Shown piece after piece: positions 1 through 8,301 of a DNA stretch of 64,000 nucleotides (positions within the stretch are counted from its first letter, which is position 1; each line of letters opens with the position of its first letter). Made by a program: the position numbers and the translations under genes. A model generated the notes under the pieces. The model did not search any database, was not told where the DNA came from, and was given only the letters and a program-made list of their open reading frames with translations. This DNA is from Nocardioides scoriae (GTDB taxonomy: Bacteria > Actinomycetota > Actinomycetes > Propionibacteriales > Nocardioidaceae): NCBI RefSeq assembly GCF_900104965.1, contig NZ_LT629757.1, forward strand, positions 3,162,001 through 3,226,000, written 5' to 3'.

Positions 1-2
1 AC

Positions 3-95
3 GACCTCAAGCGCACGGACCGGGCGGCGTACGACCAGGTGATGCGCAAGCAGGCAGCCCGCCTGCACGCGCTCGGACGGGAGCAGCAGCAGTGA
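3..95 (+). CDS. C-terminal end of an unidentified protein (5' truncated by window edge)
   Basis: An open frame enters from the left edge and ends at TGA 93-95, giving about 30 residues ending ALGREQQQ. The last bases overlap the GTG start of the next gene as GTGA, the coupling seen in many operons here. The tail is lysine/arginine-rich and helical in composition and carries no recognisable motif. In related actinobacteria, kinases like the next gene often sit beside acyl-CoA dehydrogenases, so that is a guess for the missing part; nothing in the visible residues proves it. Confidence 0.6.
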   Translation, partial: DLKRTDRAAYDQVMRKQAARLHALGREQQQ

Positions 96-1198
96 GCGAG
101 CAGCAGAGCGGGATCGACGGGCCCATCGACGGGGCCACCCCGGTCCGCGAGGAGGACGCCTTCGACCTCGACGCCGTGCGGACGTGGCTCGCCGGCCAGG
201 GCACCGAGCTCGGCGAGGACGTCGAGGTGCAGCAGTTCGGGGGTGGCGCCTCCAACCTGACCTACTCGCTGCGCGACGGCCGGCACGACCTGATCCTGCG
301 GCGGCCCCCGGCGGGCCAGAAGGCCAGGGGCGCCCACGACATGGGGCGGGAGTTCCGGGTGCAGTCTGGCCTGGCCGAGGTGTTCCCGCTGGTGCCGCGG
401 ATGCTGGCGCACTGCACCGACGAGTCGGTCATCGGCGCGGAGTTCTACGTCATGGAGCGCGTCGACGGCGTGATCCCGCGACGCGACTTCCCGCCCGGGG
501 TCGACCTGAGCCCCGAGCAGACCCGCGAGCTGTGCCTGCACGCGCTCGACGTGCTCGTCGACCTGCACTCGGTCGACGTCGACGACACCGAGCTGGCGTC
601 GATGAACAAGGGCGACGGCTACGTCGAGCGCCAGGTCTCGGGCTGGTCGCGGCGCTTCCGCGACGCCCGCACCGAGGACGTCGGCGACTACGAGCAGGTG
701 ATGGGCTGGCTGGAGGCCCACCGGCCCGGCGACGTCGGGCACTGCCTGATCCACAACGACTTCCGCTTCGACAACCTGGTGCTCGACCGCGAGGACCCCA
801 CCCGGGTGGTCGGCGTCCTCGACTGGGAGATGGCGACCGTCGGCGACCCGCTGATGGACCTCGGCGGCACCCTGGCCTACTGGGTGCAGGCCGACGACGA
901 CGACTTCTACCTGCAGTTCCGTCGCCAGCCCACGACGGCGCCGGGGATGCTGACCCGCCAGGAGGTCGTCGACCACTACCTCGAGCGCACCGGCCGCGAG
1001 GTCAGCGCCGAGCAGTGGCGCTTCTACGAGGTGTTCGGGCTGTTCCGGCTCGGGGTGATCGCCCAGCAGATCTACTACCGCTACTTCCACGGGCAGACCA
1101 CCAACGAGGCCTACGCCATCTTCGGCCCCGCGGCGCGCTACCTCGAGCAGCGCTGCGAGCGGATCATCGCCGCCTCCGACGCGCCCGACGCGGGCTGA
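92..1198 (+). CDS. Phosphotransferase family protein (APH/ACAD10-like kinase fold)
   Basis: The 368-residue product has the aminoglycoside-phosphotransferase fold. A substrate/ATP-loop region LRRPPAGQK...AHDMGREF lies near residues 70-90. The Brenner-type catalytic loop HNDFRFDN is near 217-224, and the metal-binding VLDWEMATVGDP segment near 241-252. The RRPP...AHDM pattern is typical of the ACAD10/ACAD11-like subgroup, which works with acyl-CoA dehydrogenases on hydroxylated fatty acids, rather than of true antibiotic kinases. The start is a GTG overlapping the preceding TGA. The histidine phosphatase follows after 5 bases, so the two are probably co-transcribed. The substrate cannot be read from sequence; resistance to aminoglycosides should not be inferred. 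Confidence 0.85.
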   Translation: MSEQQSGIDGPIDGATPVREEDAFDLDAVRTWLAGQGTELGEDVEVQQFGGGASNLTYSLRDGRHDLILRRPPAGQKARGAHDMGREFRVQSGLAEVFPLVPRMLAHCTDESVIGAEFYVMERVDGVIPRRDFPPGVDLSPEQTRELCLHALDVLVDLHSVDVDDTELASMNKGDGYVERQVSGWSRRFRDARTEDVGDYEQVMGWLEAHRPGDVGHCLIHNDFRFDNLVLDREDPTRVVGVLDWEMATVGDPLMDLGGTLAYWVQADDDDFYLQFRRQPTTAPGMLTRQEVVDHYLERTGREVSAEQWRFYEVFGLFRLGVIAQQIYYRYFHGQTTNEAYAIFGPAARYLEQRCERIIAASDAPDAG

Positions 1199-1203
1199 GG
1201 CGC

Positions 1204-1884
1204 GTGGGACAGCTGCTGCTCGTCCGGCACGGCCAGGCGTCCTGGGACGCCGACGACTACGACGTGCTCTCGCCCACCGGCTGGGAGCAGGGGCGGGTGC
1301 TGGGCCGAGCCCTCGCTGCTCGCGGCGTCGTGCCCGACCGGGTGGTGCGCGGGTCGATGCGCCGGCACCGCGAGACCGCTGAGGCGGCGCTCGGCGAGCT
1401 CCCGGGCGCTCCCGCGGCGGCGCAGGTCCCGGTCGACCCGGCGTGGGACGAGTTCGACCACGTCGCGGTGCTCGACGGGATGCCCGAGCCGCCGACGGAG
1501 GCGCCGACCGACAAGCGCGGCTACCAGGCGCTGCTCGAGGAGGCGCTGGAGTCGTGGATGCTCCCCGAGCACGCCGACCGCTACGCCGAGCCGTTCGCCG
1601 CGTTCACCGGGCGCGTCGACGAGGCGCTGCGGCGTACGACGCAGGACGGCGCGCCCGGCACCACGGCCGTCGTCACCTCCGGCGGTGTGATCGCCTGGGT
1701 GACCGCGAGCCTGCTCGCCGACGGCGACCCCGAGCTCGCGACCCGGCTGTGGCGCAAGCTCAACGTGGTCTGCGTCAACTCCGGCCTGACCCGGCTGGTG
1801 GTCGGCCGCCGGGGCACGACGCTGGTCACCTTCAACGACCACGCCCACCTCGACGGGCTGCCGGAGCTGACGACCTACCGCTGA
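1204..1884 (+). CDS. Histidine phosphatase family protein
   Basis: The 226-residue product opens with the phosphoglycerate-mutase-like signature LLLVRHGQASW; the catalytic histidine is residue 9. It is followed by TGWEQGRVLGRAL and, near the C-terminus, by VVTSGGVIAW, where family members carry the second catalytic histidine region. I chose GTG 1204 because it places the RHG motif at the usual distance from the N-terminus and lies 5 bases after the upstream stop; the frame runs open much further upstream as a shadow. The family removes phosphate from small molecules or proteins through a phosphohistidine intermediate. Coupling to the upstream kinase suggests opposing or sequential phosphate chemistry, but the substrate is unknown. 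Confidence 0.85.
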   Translation: MGQLLLVRHGQASWDADDYDVLSPTGWEQGRVLGRALAARGVVPDRVVRGSMRRHRETAEAALGELPGAPAAAQVPVDPAWDEFDHVAVLDGMPEPPTEAPTDKRGYQALLEEALESWMLPEHADRYAEPFAAFTGRVDEALRRTTQDGAPGTTAVVTSGGVIAWVTASLLADGDPELATRLWRKLNVVCVNSGLTRLVVGRRGTTLVTFNDHAHLDGLPELTTYR

Positions 1885-1897
1885 GCCGCTCACGTGG

Positions 1898-1903
1898 CAG
1901 GCT
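1898..1903 (+). promoter_or_regulatory. Probable -10 element of the methyltransferase gene
   Basis: CAGGCT ends 6 bases before the GTG at 1910. This is the leaderless layout repeated across the window. No convincing -35 hexamer is visible. Confidence 0.4.
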
Positions 1904-1909
1904 GCCGAC

Positions 1910-2593
1910 GTGGCCGACGACCCGATGTACGACGCGTTCGCCCAGGACTTCGAGACGCACGCGACGGACAGCGCGTGGAACGCCCACTACGACCGCCCAG
2001 CCGTCCTGGAGCTCGTCGGTGACGTCGCCGGGTCGCGCGTCCTCGACGTGGGGTGCGGACCGGGCCTCTACGCCGCCGAGCTGGTCGCGCGGGGAGCCGA
2101 GGTGGTCGGCTGCGACGCCAGCCCGCGGATGGTGGAGCTGGCGCGCTCCCGGGTGGGCGCGGCGGCGGACCTCCGGGTCTGGGACGTGGAGCGGCCCCTG
2201 ACCTGGCTCGCCGACGACGCGGTGGACGTGGCCGTGATGGCGCTGGTGCTGCACCACGTCACCGCTCGGGTCCCGCTGCTGCGCGAGCTGCGTCGCGTCG
2301 TACGGACGGGTGGGCGGTTGGTGCTGTCCACCCCGCACCCCACCAGCGACTGGCTGCACCTGGGTGGGGGCTACTTCGAGCGTGGCTGGGTGGAGGAGAC
2401 CTGGGCGGACGGCTGGCCGGTGCGCTACTGGCGCCAGCCCCTCCAGGACTGGCTGGCCGAGGTCGCCGAGGCGGGGTGGCGGCTCGACCGTCTGGTCGAG
2501 CCGCGTCCCGCACCCTCGATGTCCGCCGCCCACCCCGACGTCGCGTCCGAGCTCGGTCGCCGGCCGGGGTTCGTCGCCCTCGGCCTCGTCTAG
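1910..2593 (+). CDS. Class I SAM-dependent methyltransferase
   Basis: The 227-residue product contains the SAM-binding motif I VLDVGCGPG near residues 44-52, the acidic motif II VVGCDASPRMVELA, and VMALVLHHV as post-motif, all typical of Methyltransf_11/UbiE-like enzymes. C-terminal residues resemble small-molecule methyltransferases, with TPHPTSDWLHLGGGYFE and a WRQPLQDWLAEVAEAGW stretch. Start GTG 1910 is supported by the -10-like CAGGCT six bases upstream. It stands alone between the phosphatase and the convergent MMPL gene. The acceptor is unknown. Confidence 0.85.
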   Translation: MADDPMYDAFAQDFETHATDSAWNAHYDRPAVLELVGDVAGSRVLDVGCGPGLYAAELVARGAEVVGCDASPRMVELARSRVGAAADLRVWDVERPLTWLADDAVDVAVMALVLHHVTARVPLLRELRRVVRTGGRLVLSTPHPTSDWLHLGGGYFERGWVEETWADGWPVRYWRQPLQDWLAEVAEAGWRLDRLVEPRPAPSMSAAHPDVASELGRRPGFVALGLV

Positions 2594-2665
2594 GAGCCAC
2601 GGCGACCTGGCTGCTGACCGGAGCCGCCTGCGAGCGTGCCCGGGCTTCGTCCCCGCCGAGGTCTC

Positions 2666-4750
2666 CTAGCTGCGCGACCCAGCCACGACGTCGTCGTCGG
2701 CGCGTTCCGCCGCGTGGTCCGGGCCGACCTTCCGCGGCCACCAGAACCGGTCGCCCAGCAGCAGCGCGAGCGAGGGCACCAGCACCGTGCGGACCAGCAG
2801 CGTGTCGAGCAGCACGCCGATGCAGATCACCACACCGAGCTGGGCGAGCACCACCAGCGGCAGCACGCCGAGCACGGCGAAGACCGCCGCCAGCAGCACG
2901 CCGGCGCTGGTGATGACGCCGCCGGTCGCGGCCAGCGCCCGCAGCGTCCCCTCGCGGGGACCGTGCAGCCGTGCCTCCTCGCGGGTCCGGGTGACCAGGA
3001 AGATGTTGTAGTCGACGCCCAGCGCGACCAGGAAGAGGAACGCCAGCAGCGGCATCCCCTGGTCGATCCCCGAGAACCCGAGCAGTGCGGAGAAGACCCA
3101 CCAGCCGACGCCCAGCGCCGCGGCGTACGTCGCCAGGACGGTGAGCACCAGCAGCACCGGCGCCACCACCGCGCGCAGCAGGAGCAGCAGCGCGCCGAGG
3201 ACGAGCAGCAGCACGAGCGGGAAGATGACCAGCCGGTCGCGCGCCGAGGCGTCGGCGAGGTCGACGGCCTCGGCGGTCGCGCCACCGACGTAGGTCGAGG
3301 GCTGGCCGGCCAGGGCCTCGCGCATCCGCTCCACCGTCGCCTCCGCGGCGTCGGAGTCCGGGGCGTCGGCGAGCACCACGCTCAGCTCGGTCCAGCCGTC
3401 GCCCTCGCCGCCGGGTGTCACGGTCTGCACGCCCTCGAGGCCGTCGAGGGCGGACTCGGCCGCCTCGGGGTCCCTGGTGACGACGGTCGCGGGGTCGGAG
3501 CTGCCGGCGGGGAAGGACTCGGCCAGGCGCTCGCCCGCGGAGATCGCCTCCGGGGTCTGCAGGAACTGCTCGGCCGTCGGCAGCCCCAGCCGCGCGGCGC
3601 CGAGGCCGGACGCGAGCACGGCGAGGACGACGACGGTGCCGACGGCGAAGAGTGCCGTACGCCGCGCCACCGCGTCGCCCACCCGGCGCCACAGCGAGTG
3701 GCCCTCGGCCAGCGAGGCGGTGCCGACGTGGGGCACCTTGGGCCAGAACACCCAGCGGCCGCACGCGACGAGCAGGCCGGGCAGCGCGCCCAGCACGAAG
3801 ACGACGGCCACGACGATGCCGACGGCGCAGGCGATGCCGAGGCCGCGTGTCGTCGGGACCAGCGACAGCGCGAGGCACAGCACGCCGACCACGACCGTGG
3901 TGGCGCTGGCGAAGACCGCCTCGGCCGTGCGGCGCAGCGCGAGCCGCATCGCCTCGTAGCGGTCCTCGTGGGACCGCAGCTCGTCGCGGTAGCGCGAGAT
4001 CAGCAGCAACGCGTAGTTAGTGCCGGCGCCGAAGACGAGCACCGAGAGGATGCCGGTCGTGGACTCGTCCCAGGGGACGCCGAGCCCCTCAAGCGCCCGG
4101 GTCGCGAGCACGGCGGCGGTCTGGTCGGCGATGCCGACCACGCTGAGGGGCACCAGCCACAGCACCGGGCTGCGGTAGGTGATCACGAGCAGGATGGCGA
4201 CCACGCCCGCGGTGGTCGCGAGCAGACGGATGTCGGCACCGTCGAAGACGGCCGCCAGGTCGGCCTGGATGCCGGCCGGGCCGGTCACCTGGGCCGTGAC
4301 CCCGCCGGGGACCGCCCGGTCGAGGGCGCTGCGGAGGTCGCCGACCGCCTCGGCAGTGCCGGTCGCGTCGTTCGCGCGGACCGGCAGCACGCTGATCGCG
4401 GCGGTGCCGTCCTCCGCGGTGACCAGCGCCTGGGGTCCCTCGGGCACCTCGACACGGTCGACGTCGAGCCCGCCGACGGCCTCGCGCAGCGCGTCGACCT
4501 GGGTGTCGTCCAGGTCGCCGTCGTCGTCGCGGGTGAACAGCGCGATCGCGGTCGACCCGTCCTCCTGGGGCAGGGTGTCGCGCACCTGCGCGGCGCGTGT
4601 GCTGTCGGTGCCGGCGGGCAGGGCGTCGTCGACCGCGCTGTCGCGGGTCGCCTGGCCGAGGCCGGCGATGGTCAGGGCGCCGAGCACGAGCAGCAGCAGG
4701 CCGACGAGGAAGCTGGCACGGTTCACGAGGAACCGACGGAGGGTGGCCAC
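2666..4750 (-). CDS. MMPL/RND family transporter
   Basis: The 694-residue membrane protein has the MMPL layout. It has one N-terminal TM helix (RASFLVGLLLLVLGALTIAGL), an extracytoplasmic domain of about 150 residues, and a block of five or six TM helices. A second extracytoplasmic domain and a second TM block follow, the latter with GVDYNIFLVTRTREEA. FGAGTNYALLLISRYRDEL in the first block and the GVDYNIFL segment are the paired family signatures containing the proton-relay region. The family exports lipids, siderophores or drugs using the proton gradient. It is divergent from the MarR gene with only 38 bases between start codons, so MarR probably represses it. The start is GTG 4750 with AGGAG upstream. 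The exported substrate is unknown. Confidence 0.9.
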   Translation of the reverse strand: MATLRRFLVNRASFLVGLLLLVLGALTIAGLGQATRDSAVDDALPAGTDSTRAAQVRDTLPQEDGSTAIALFTRDDDGDLDDTQVDALREAVGGLDVDRVEVPEGPQALVTAEDGTAAISVLPVRANDATGTAEAVGDLRSALDRAVPGGVTAQVTGPAGIQADLAAVFDGADIRLLATTAGVVAILLVITYRSPVLWLVPLSVVGIADQTAAVLATRALEGLGVPWDESTTGILSVLVFGAGTNYALLLISRYRDELRSHEDRYEAMRLALRRTAEAVFASATTVVVGVLCLALSLVPTTRGLGIACAVGIVVAVVFVLGALPGLLVACGRWVFWPKVPHVGTASLAEGHSLWRRVGDAVARRTALFAVGTVVVLAVLASGLGAARLGLPTAEQFLQTPEAISAGERLAESFPAGSSDPATVVTRDPEAAESALDGLEGVQTVTPGGEGDGWTELSVVLADAPDSDAAEATVERMREALAGQPSTYVGGATAEAVDLADASARDRLVIFPLVLLLVLGALLLLLRAVVAPVLLVLTVLATYAAALGVGWWVFSALLGFSGIDQGMPLLAFLFLVALGVDYNIFLVTRTREEARLHGPREGTLRALAATGGVITSAGVLLAAVFAVLGVLPLVVLAQLGVVICIGVLLDTLLVRTVLVPSLALLLGDRFWWPRKVGPDHAAERADDDVVAGSRS

Positions 4751-4770
4751 GGAGTAGGCTCCTGGTGTCT

Positions 4771-4812
4771 CGGTTGATGACTAACTAAGTGAGCAATCTA
4801 GTGAGTGAAGAT
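4771..4812. promoter_or_regulatory. AT-rich divergent control region (probable MarR operator)
   Basis: This stretch is strikingly AT-rich for the window and holds the imperfect dyad ACTAACTAAGT (4780-4790) plus two repeats of AGTGAG (4788-4793 and 4800-4805). It lies between and over the start of the marR-like gene, where a MarR dimer could block both promoters. No perfect palindrome is present, so the exact site is a guess. Confidence 0.4.
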
Positions 4813-5253
4813 AGCAGGTGGGCCGACGCCTGGGAGCAGACCTCCTCGCTGCTGGCGCTGCGGGAGCTCACCCGGCTCTCCGAGCAGGTCGCCCCGGCGG
4901 TGGCCAACCGGGCCGGGCTGACCCACAACGAGCTGCGCACGCTCGAGCACCTGGTCGAGGGCCCGATGGGCCCGGGCGAGCTGAGCCGCGTGCTCGGCGT
5001 CAGCTCGGCCGCCTCGTCGGGCATCATCGACCGGCTCGAGGCCCGCGGGCACGCCCGGCGCGTCAGCCACGCCAGCGACGGCCGTCGTACGTCCGTGACG
5101 ATCAGCGACTCCGGCCGCGCCGAGGTCGTCGGCCACCTGATGCCGATGTTCCGCGAGCTGGCCGAGCTCGACGCCAGCCTGACCGAGGCCGAGCGCGAGG
5201 TGGTGACGCGCTACCTGCGCGGGGCTGCCGCGGCGATGCGGCGGGTGACGTAG
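4789..5253 (+). CDS. MarR family transcriptional regulator
   Basis: The 154-residue protein has MarR length and layout: a helical N-terminus, a winged helix-turn-helix with LTHNELRTLEHLVEGPMGPGELSRVLGVSSAASSGIIDRLEARGHARR near residues 45-95, and the wing SDGRRTSVTISDSGRAEV. MarR proteins are dimeric repressors released by small phenolic or other ligands. The divergent MMPL exporter 38 bases away is the obvious target. The start could be GTG 4789 or GTG 4801; both are in frame and neither has a strong ribosome site. Ligand unknown. Confidence 0.88.
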   Translation: MSNLVSEDSRWADAWEQTSSLLALRELTRLSEQVAPAVANRAGLTHNELRTLEHLVEGPMGPGELSRVLGVSSAASSGIIDRLEARGHARRVSHASDGRRTSVTISDSGRAEVVGHLMPMFRELAELDASLTEAEREVVTRYLRGAAAAMRRVT

Positions 5254-5273
5254 GACCCCGTCCACCTGCCCGG

Positions 5274-5279
5274 CAGGAT
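5274..5279 (+). promoter_or_regulatory. Probable -10 element of the short-chain dehydrogenase gene
   Basis: CAGGAT ends 7 bases before ATG 5287. This is the reason for preferring that start over ATG 5278, which would overlap the hexamer. Confidence 0.35.
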
Positions 5280-5286
5280 GAGCCGC

Positions 5287-6048
5287 ATGGCACCTCACCG
5301 ACAGACGATCCTGATCACCGGCGCGAGCAGCGGGCTCGGCGCCGAGATGGCCCGGCAGTTCGCCGCCAAGGGGCACGACCTGGCGCTGTGCGCGCGACGC
5401 ACCGACAAGCTCGACGCCCTGCGGGCCGAGCTCGCCGCCCACCACCCCGAGCGGCGCGTGGAGGTGCGGGCGCTCGACGTGACGGACGACGACCAGGTGT
5501 TCGAGGTGTTCCGGGCGTTCGCCGCGGACTTCGGCAGCATCGACCGGGTCGTCGTCAACGCCGGGCTGGGCAAGGGGGCGGCGCTGGGGACGGGCCGCTA
5601 CGACGCCAACCGCGAGACCGCGATGACCAACTTCGTCGCCGCCCTCGCGCAGTCCGAGGCGGCGATGGAGCTGTTCCGCGCGAGGGGGCGCGGTCACTTC
5701 GTGATGGTCAGCTCGATGTCGGCCATGCGGGGGATGCCCAAGTCGATGACGACGTACGCCGCGACCAAGGCCGGGGCGGCGCACCTCGCGGAGGGGCTGC
5801 GCACCGAGCTGTACGGCACCGACATCAAGGTGAGCGTCATCTACCCCGGCTACATCTCCTCGGAGATGAACGACCAGGTCGACCCGAGCAAGGTGCGCGG
5901 CATGGTCTCCACCGAGGTGGGCGTGCGCGCGATGGTCGACGCGATCGAGAAGGAGAAGGCCTCGGCGTGCGTGCCGCCGCTGCCGTGGGCGCCGATGAGC
6001 GTGGTGATGCGGCACGCGCCGCTGCCGGTGCTGAAGCGGCTGATCTGA
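5287..6048 (+). CDS. SDR family NAD(P)-dependent oxidoreductase
   Basis: The 253-residue classical short-chain dehydrogenase has the nucleotide-binding TGASSGLG at residues 11-18 and NAG near 93. The catalytic triad is Ser143 with YAATK (Tyr157 and Lys161). CARR after the second beta strand suggests NADPH preference. The substrate loop contains MSAMRGMPKSM, reminiscent of the DltE/YdfG-like group acting on small hydroxy acids or lipids, but this is not decisive. ATG 5287 is chosen over ATG 5278 because of the -10-like CAGGAT. It stands between MarR and the convergent PH-domain gene; no operon partner is evident. Confidence 0.85.
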   Translation: MAPHRQTILITGASSGLGAEMARQFAAKGHDLALCARRTDKLDALRAELAAHHPERRVEVRALDVTDDDQVFEVFRAFAADFGSIDRVVVNAGLGKGAALGTGRYDANRETAMTNFVAALAQSEAAMELFRARGRGHFVMVSSMSAMRGMPKSMTTYAATKAGAAHLAEGLRTELYGTDIKVSVIYPGYISSEMNDQVDPSKVRGMVSTEVGVRAMVDAIEKEKASACVPPLPWAPMSVVMRHAPLPVLKRLI

Positions 6049-6075
6049 CCCGACGCGACCCGCCCGGACACTGCG

Positions 6076-7647
6076 TCAGGCGGCCAGGAACGGCGTGAGC
6101 AGGCCCGGGGTGGCCGCGTCGGCGAGGGCCACCGCCAGGTCCGCGGGCACGTCGACCACCTCGAGCGACTGGCCGCCGGCGGCCGTGGTCGCCACCAGCG
6201 TGGCCAGGCCGGCGCGGCGCTGGAACCACGTCTGCTGGAGGTTCCAACCGATGATCCCGCCCGTGTGCAGGGCGACGTGGCGGCCGCTGACGGTGCCCCA
6301 GCGCACCACGAGGTGGTCCTCGACCAGTGCGTGGCCGAGGCGCCGGTAGCGGTCGGCCCCGAGCGCGACGCCGAGCGGCAGCAGCACCACGGCGGCGGTG
6401 ACGGCCGGCCACCACGGCAGCCGGTCGAGCGCCGCCGCCACCACGAGCGCCGCGGTCGGCGCGGCGGCGCCGACGACCGCGCGGAGCAGCCGTCGACGGC
6501 GGGCGGCGGGGCCGTGGGGGCGCAGCGGCGACTCGAGGCCGCGGTGGCCCAGGACGCGGGCGGCGGTCGCCAGCGCGACCTCGCGGGGAGCAGCGGGGGC
6601 GACGGTCGCGGTCCCCCCCGACAGCACCGACCCGCCCGCGAGCAGCGCCTCGGTGCCGGCGGCGCCGGTGAGCCGCAGCCCGATCGGCTCGGTCAGGCGG
6701 GCACCACGCACCCGGGCGATCTCGACGCTCGTCTCCGAGGTGGTGGTCAGCCCCCGGCGTACCTGCAGCGAGCGGCCCTGCCGGTCGCGCGTCAGCGTGA
6801 ACCCCCAGTTGGTGACGAGGTAGCCCAGCACCCCGGAGACCGCGGTCAGCACCAGGAACACGAGCAGCCCGACGCCGACCAGGGGCAGCACGCGCACGTC
6901 GCCGAGCCGCTCGTCGAGGCCCAGGTCGCTCACCGGGTCGATCCCCAGGGCGTCGATGCCCTGCGAGCCGATCGCGACCACCGCGCTCGCGATGACCGCG
7001 CCCGACGCGGTCAGTGGCGCGAACCGGGCCCAGCGCGGGTCGAAGCGCAGCAGCACCTCGTCGGGCTCGACGACGGGCGGCACGGGGGAGGCGGCAGGGT
7101 CGCCCGTCGGGGACGGGACGGGGAGCGGGCCGGTCGGGGCGTCGGGGACCGCCTCCGAGCGGTGCAGCAGCAGCGCGCGCAGCTCCCGGGCCTCGGAGGC
7201 CGCGAGCCCGTCGAGCGCGAAGCCGTCGTCGCCGGTCACCGAGGCGCTGCCGGTGCTGATCCTGACCTGGGTGAGGCCCAGCAGCCGGTGGATCACCGGC
7301 GCGGTCACCTCCACCGAGCGGACCCGGTCGAGGCGCGCGCTGAGGGTGGTGCGCTGCACCAGGCCGCGCCGCAGCTCCAGCTGGTCGGGGGTGATGCGGA
7401 ACCGGGTGGAGAAGTAGGTCGCGACGCCCAGCAGGATCGGCACCACCACGCCGGCGACCTGCCACCACGTGCCACGCGACCCGCCGACCACGACCAGCCC
7501 GACCAGCACCGGCAGGAACCGCAGCACCTGCTGCACGGGGTGCACCAGCAGCATCTTGGTGTCGAGCCGCCTCCAGGGCTGCTCGGGGACCGGGGGCGGG
7601 CCGGCGGGCGGTCCCTCGAACGGGGACCCGGGTCCGGGCTCCGTCAC
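6076..7647 (-). CDS. Membrane PH-domain protein (YdbT-like, bPH2 repeats)
   Basis: The 523-residue protein starts at a GTG overlapping the stop of the upstream PH gene (GTGA). It contains paired TM helices around residues 35-75 (FLPVLVGLVVVGG and VVVPILLGVATYFS), each pair followed by a bacterial PH segment: FRITPDQLELRRGLVQRTTLSARLDRVRS, then later GFTLTRDRQGRSLQVRRGL, then HALVEDHLVVRWG. This three-repeat arrangement matches Bacillus YdbT. YdbS/YdbT-type proteins are membrane proteins linked to resistance against some toxins and bacteriocins; the molecular role is not settled. It forms a two-gene operon with the gene at 7644-8207. Confidence 0.85.
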   Translation of the reverse strand: MTEPGPGSPFEGPPAGPPPVPEQPWRRLDTKMLLVHPVQQVLRFLPVLVGLVVVGGSRGTWWQVAGVVVPILLGVATYFSTRFRITPDQLELRRGLVQRTTLSARLDRVRSVEVTAPVIHRLLGLTQVRISTGSASVTGDDGFALDGLAASEARELRALLLHRSEAVPDAPTGPLPVPSPTGDPAASPVPPVVEPDEVLLRFDPRWARFAPLTASGAVIASAVVAIGSQGIDALGIDPVSDLGLDERLGDVRVLPLVGVGLLVFLVLTAVSGVLGYLVTNWGFTLTRDRQGRSLQVRRGLTTTSETSVEIARVRGARLTEPIGLRLTGAAGTEALLAGGSVLSGGTATVAPAAPREVALATAARVLGHRGLESPLRPHGPAARRRRLLRAVVGAAAPTAALVVAAALDRLPWWPAVTAAVVLLPLGVALGADRYRRLGHALVEDHLVVRWGTVSGRHVALHTGGIIGWNLQQTWFQRRAGLATLVATTAAGGQSLEVVDVPADLAVALADAATPGLLTPFLAA

Positions 7648-8207
7648 GTCGCGTCGCCCGCCTCGGCGGTGGTACGCCGCGTCAGCTCGGCGACCAGCCG
7701 GTCCGCGGTGGCCGACTCGATGCCCTCGATCTTGACCGGCCCGGCGGCCGAGGCGGTCGTGACGGTGACGGTGGCCAGACCGAGGAGCCGGGCGAGGGCG
7801 CCCTGCTCGACGTCGACGGTCTGCACCTTGGCCATGGGGGCGATCCGGCGCTCCAGGGAGAGCCAGCCCGACTGGGTGTAGACGGCCGAGTCGGTGCTCT
7901 CCCAGCGGTGGACGCGGTAGCGCACGAGAGGCGAGACCACGACGCCGACGACGACGCCCACGGCGTACAGCACCCAGACCCACCAGGCCAGGTCGAACCA
8001 GTCGAACCAGTCGACCACCAGCAGGCCCGCGAGCAGCACCAGGTCGCCGAGGAGCGAGCCCAGCGCCCACATCACGGGGGCACGGGAGGAGACCCGGTGG
8101 CGCGGGGGACGCAGGCGCAGGACCGGGGCCGCGTCCGTCGCCGACCCGGCGTCCCGGCCGGCCTCCGGGGCGGCGAAGGGGTCCTCGGCAGGCTCCGTCG
8201 TGCTCAC
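7644..8207 (-). CDS. Membrane PH-domain protein (YdbS-like)
   Basis: The 187-residue product has an acidic, proline-rich N-terminal tail and two TM helices (about residues 45-65 and 70-92, with the unusual repeat DWFDWFDLAWWVW between them). One bPH2 domain follows, carrying YTQSGWLSLERRIAPMAKVQTVDVEQGALARLLGLATVTV. This is the YdbS pattern, and the next gene is the YdbT partner. The GTG start at 8207 sits 6 bases after the -10-like hexamer at 8214-8219. The operon is divergent from recC with 94 bases between starts. Confidence 0.85.
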   Translation of the reverse strand: MSTTEPAEDPFAAPEAGRDAGSATDAAPVLRLRPPRHRVSSRAPVMWALGSLLGDLVLLAGLLVVDWFDWFDLAWWVWVLYAVGVVVGVVVSPLVRYRVHRWESTDSAVYTQSGWLSLERRIAPMAKVQTVDVEQGALARLLGLATVTVTTASAAGPVKIEGIESATADRLVAELTRRTTAEAGDAT

Positions 8208-8213
8208 GTGACC

Positions 8214-8219
8214 AGCCTG
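8214..8219 (-). promoter_or_regulatory. Probable -10 element of the PH-domain operon
   Basis: On the minus strand CAGGCT ends 6 bases before the GTG start at 8207, predicting a leaderless mRNA. Confidence 0.4.
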
Positions 8220-8229
8220 TCAGACACGG

Positions 8230-8253
8230 CCCCGACCCCGTCGGTGGTCGGGG
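8230..8253. repeat. Inverted repeat between the PH and recC promoters
   Basis: CCCCGACC (8230-8237) is perfectly repeated in reverse complement as GGTCGGGG (8246-8253) with an 8-base loop. It lies between the two divergent -10 elements, over the expected -35 position of recC, so it may be an operator; it could also be a chance GC-rich hairpin. Confidence 0.35.
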
Positions 8254-8254
8254 C

Positions 8255-8260
8255 TAGGGT
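8255..8260 (+). promoter_or_regulatory. Probable -10 element of the recCBD operon
   Basis: TAGGGT is identical to the hexamer used by several genes in the window. Here it is 41 bases from the recC start, predicting a leader of about 35 bases. Confidence 0.45.
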
Positions 8261-8301
8261 CGCTGCGTCCCAGTGCCAGCCCCCGACCCCCAGGTCCGCC
8301 C

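Noticed and set aside
92-1198. Aminoglycoside resistance gene
   Set aside because: The fold is shared, but the RRPP and AHDM motifs place it with ACAD10-like kinases, and the neighbours are metabolic.
2636-4777. A 713-codon open frame on the plus strand opposite the MMPL gene
   Set aside because: It is rich in Arg, Ala, Gly and His with no domain, has no ribosome site and is antisense to a clear transporter. Such frames are a by-product of extreme GC content.
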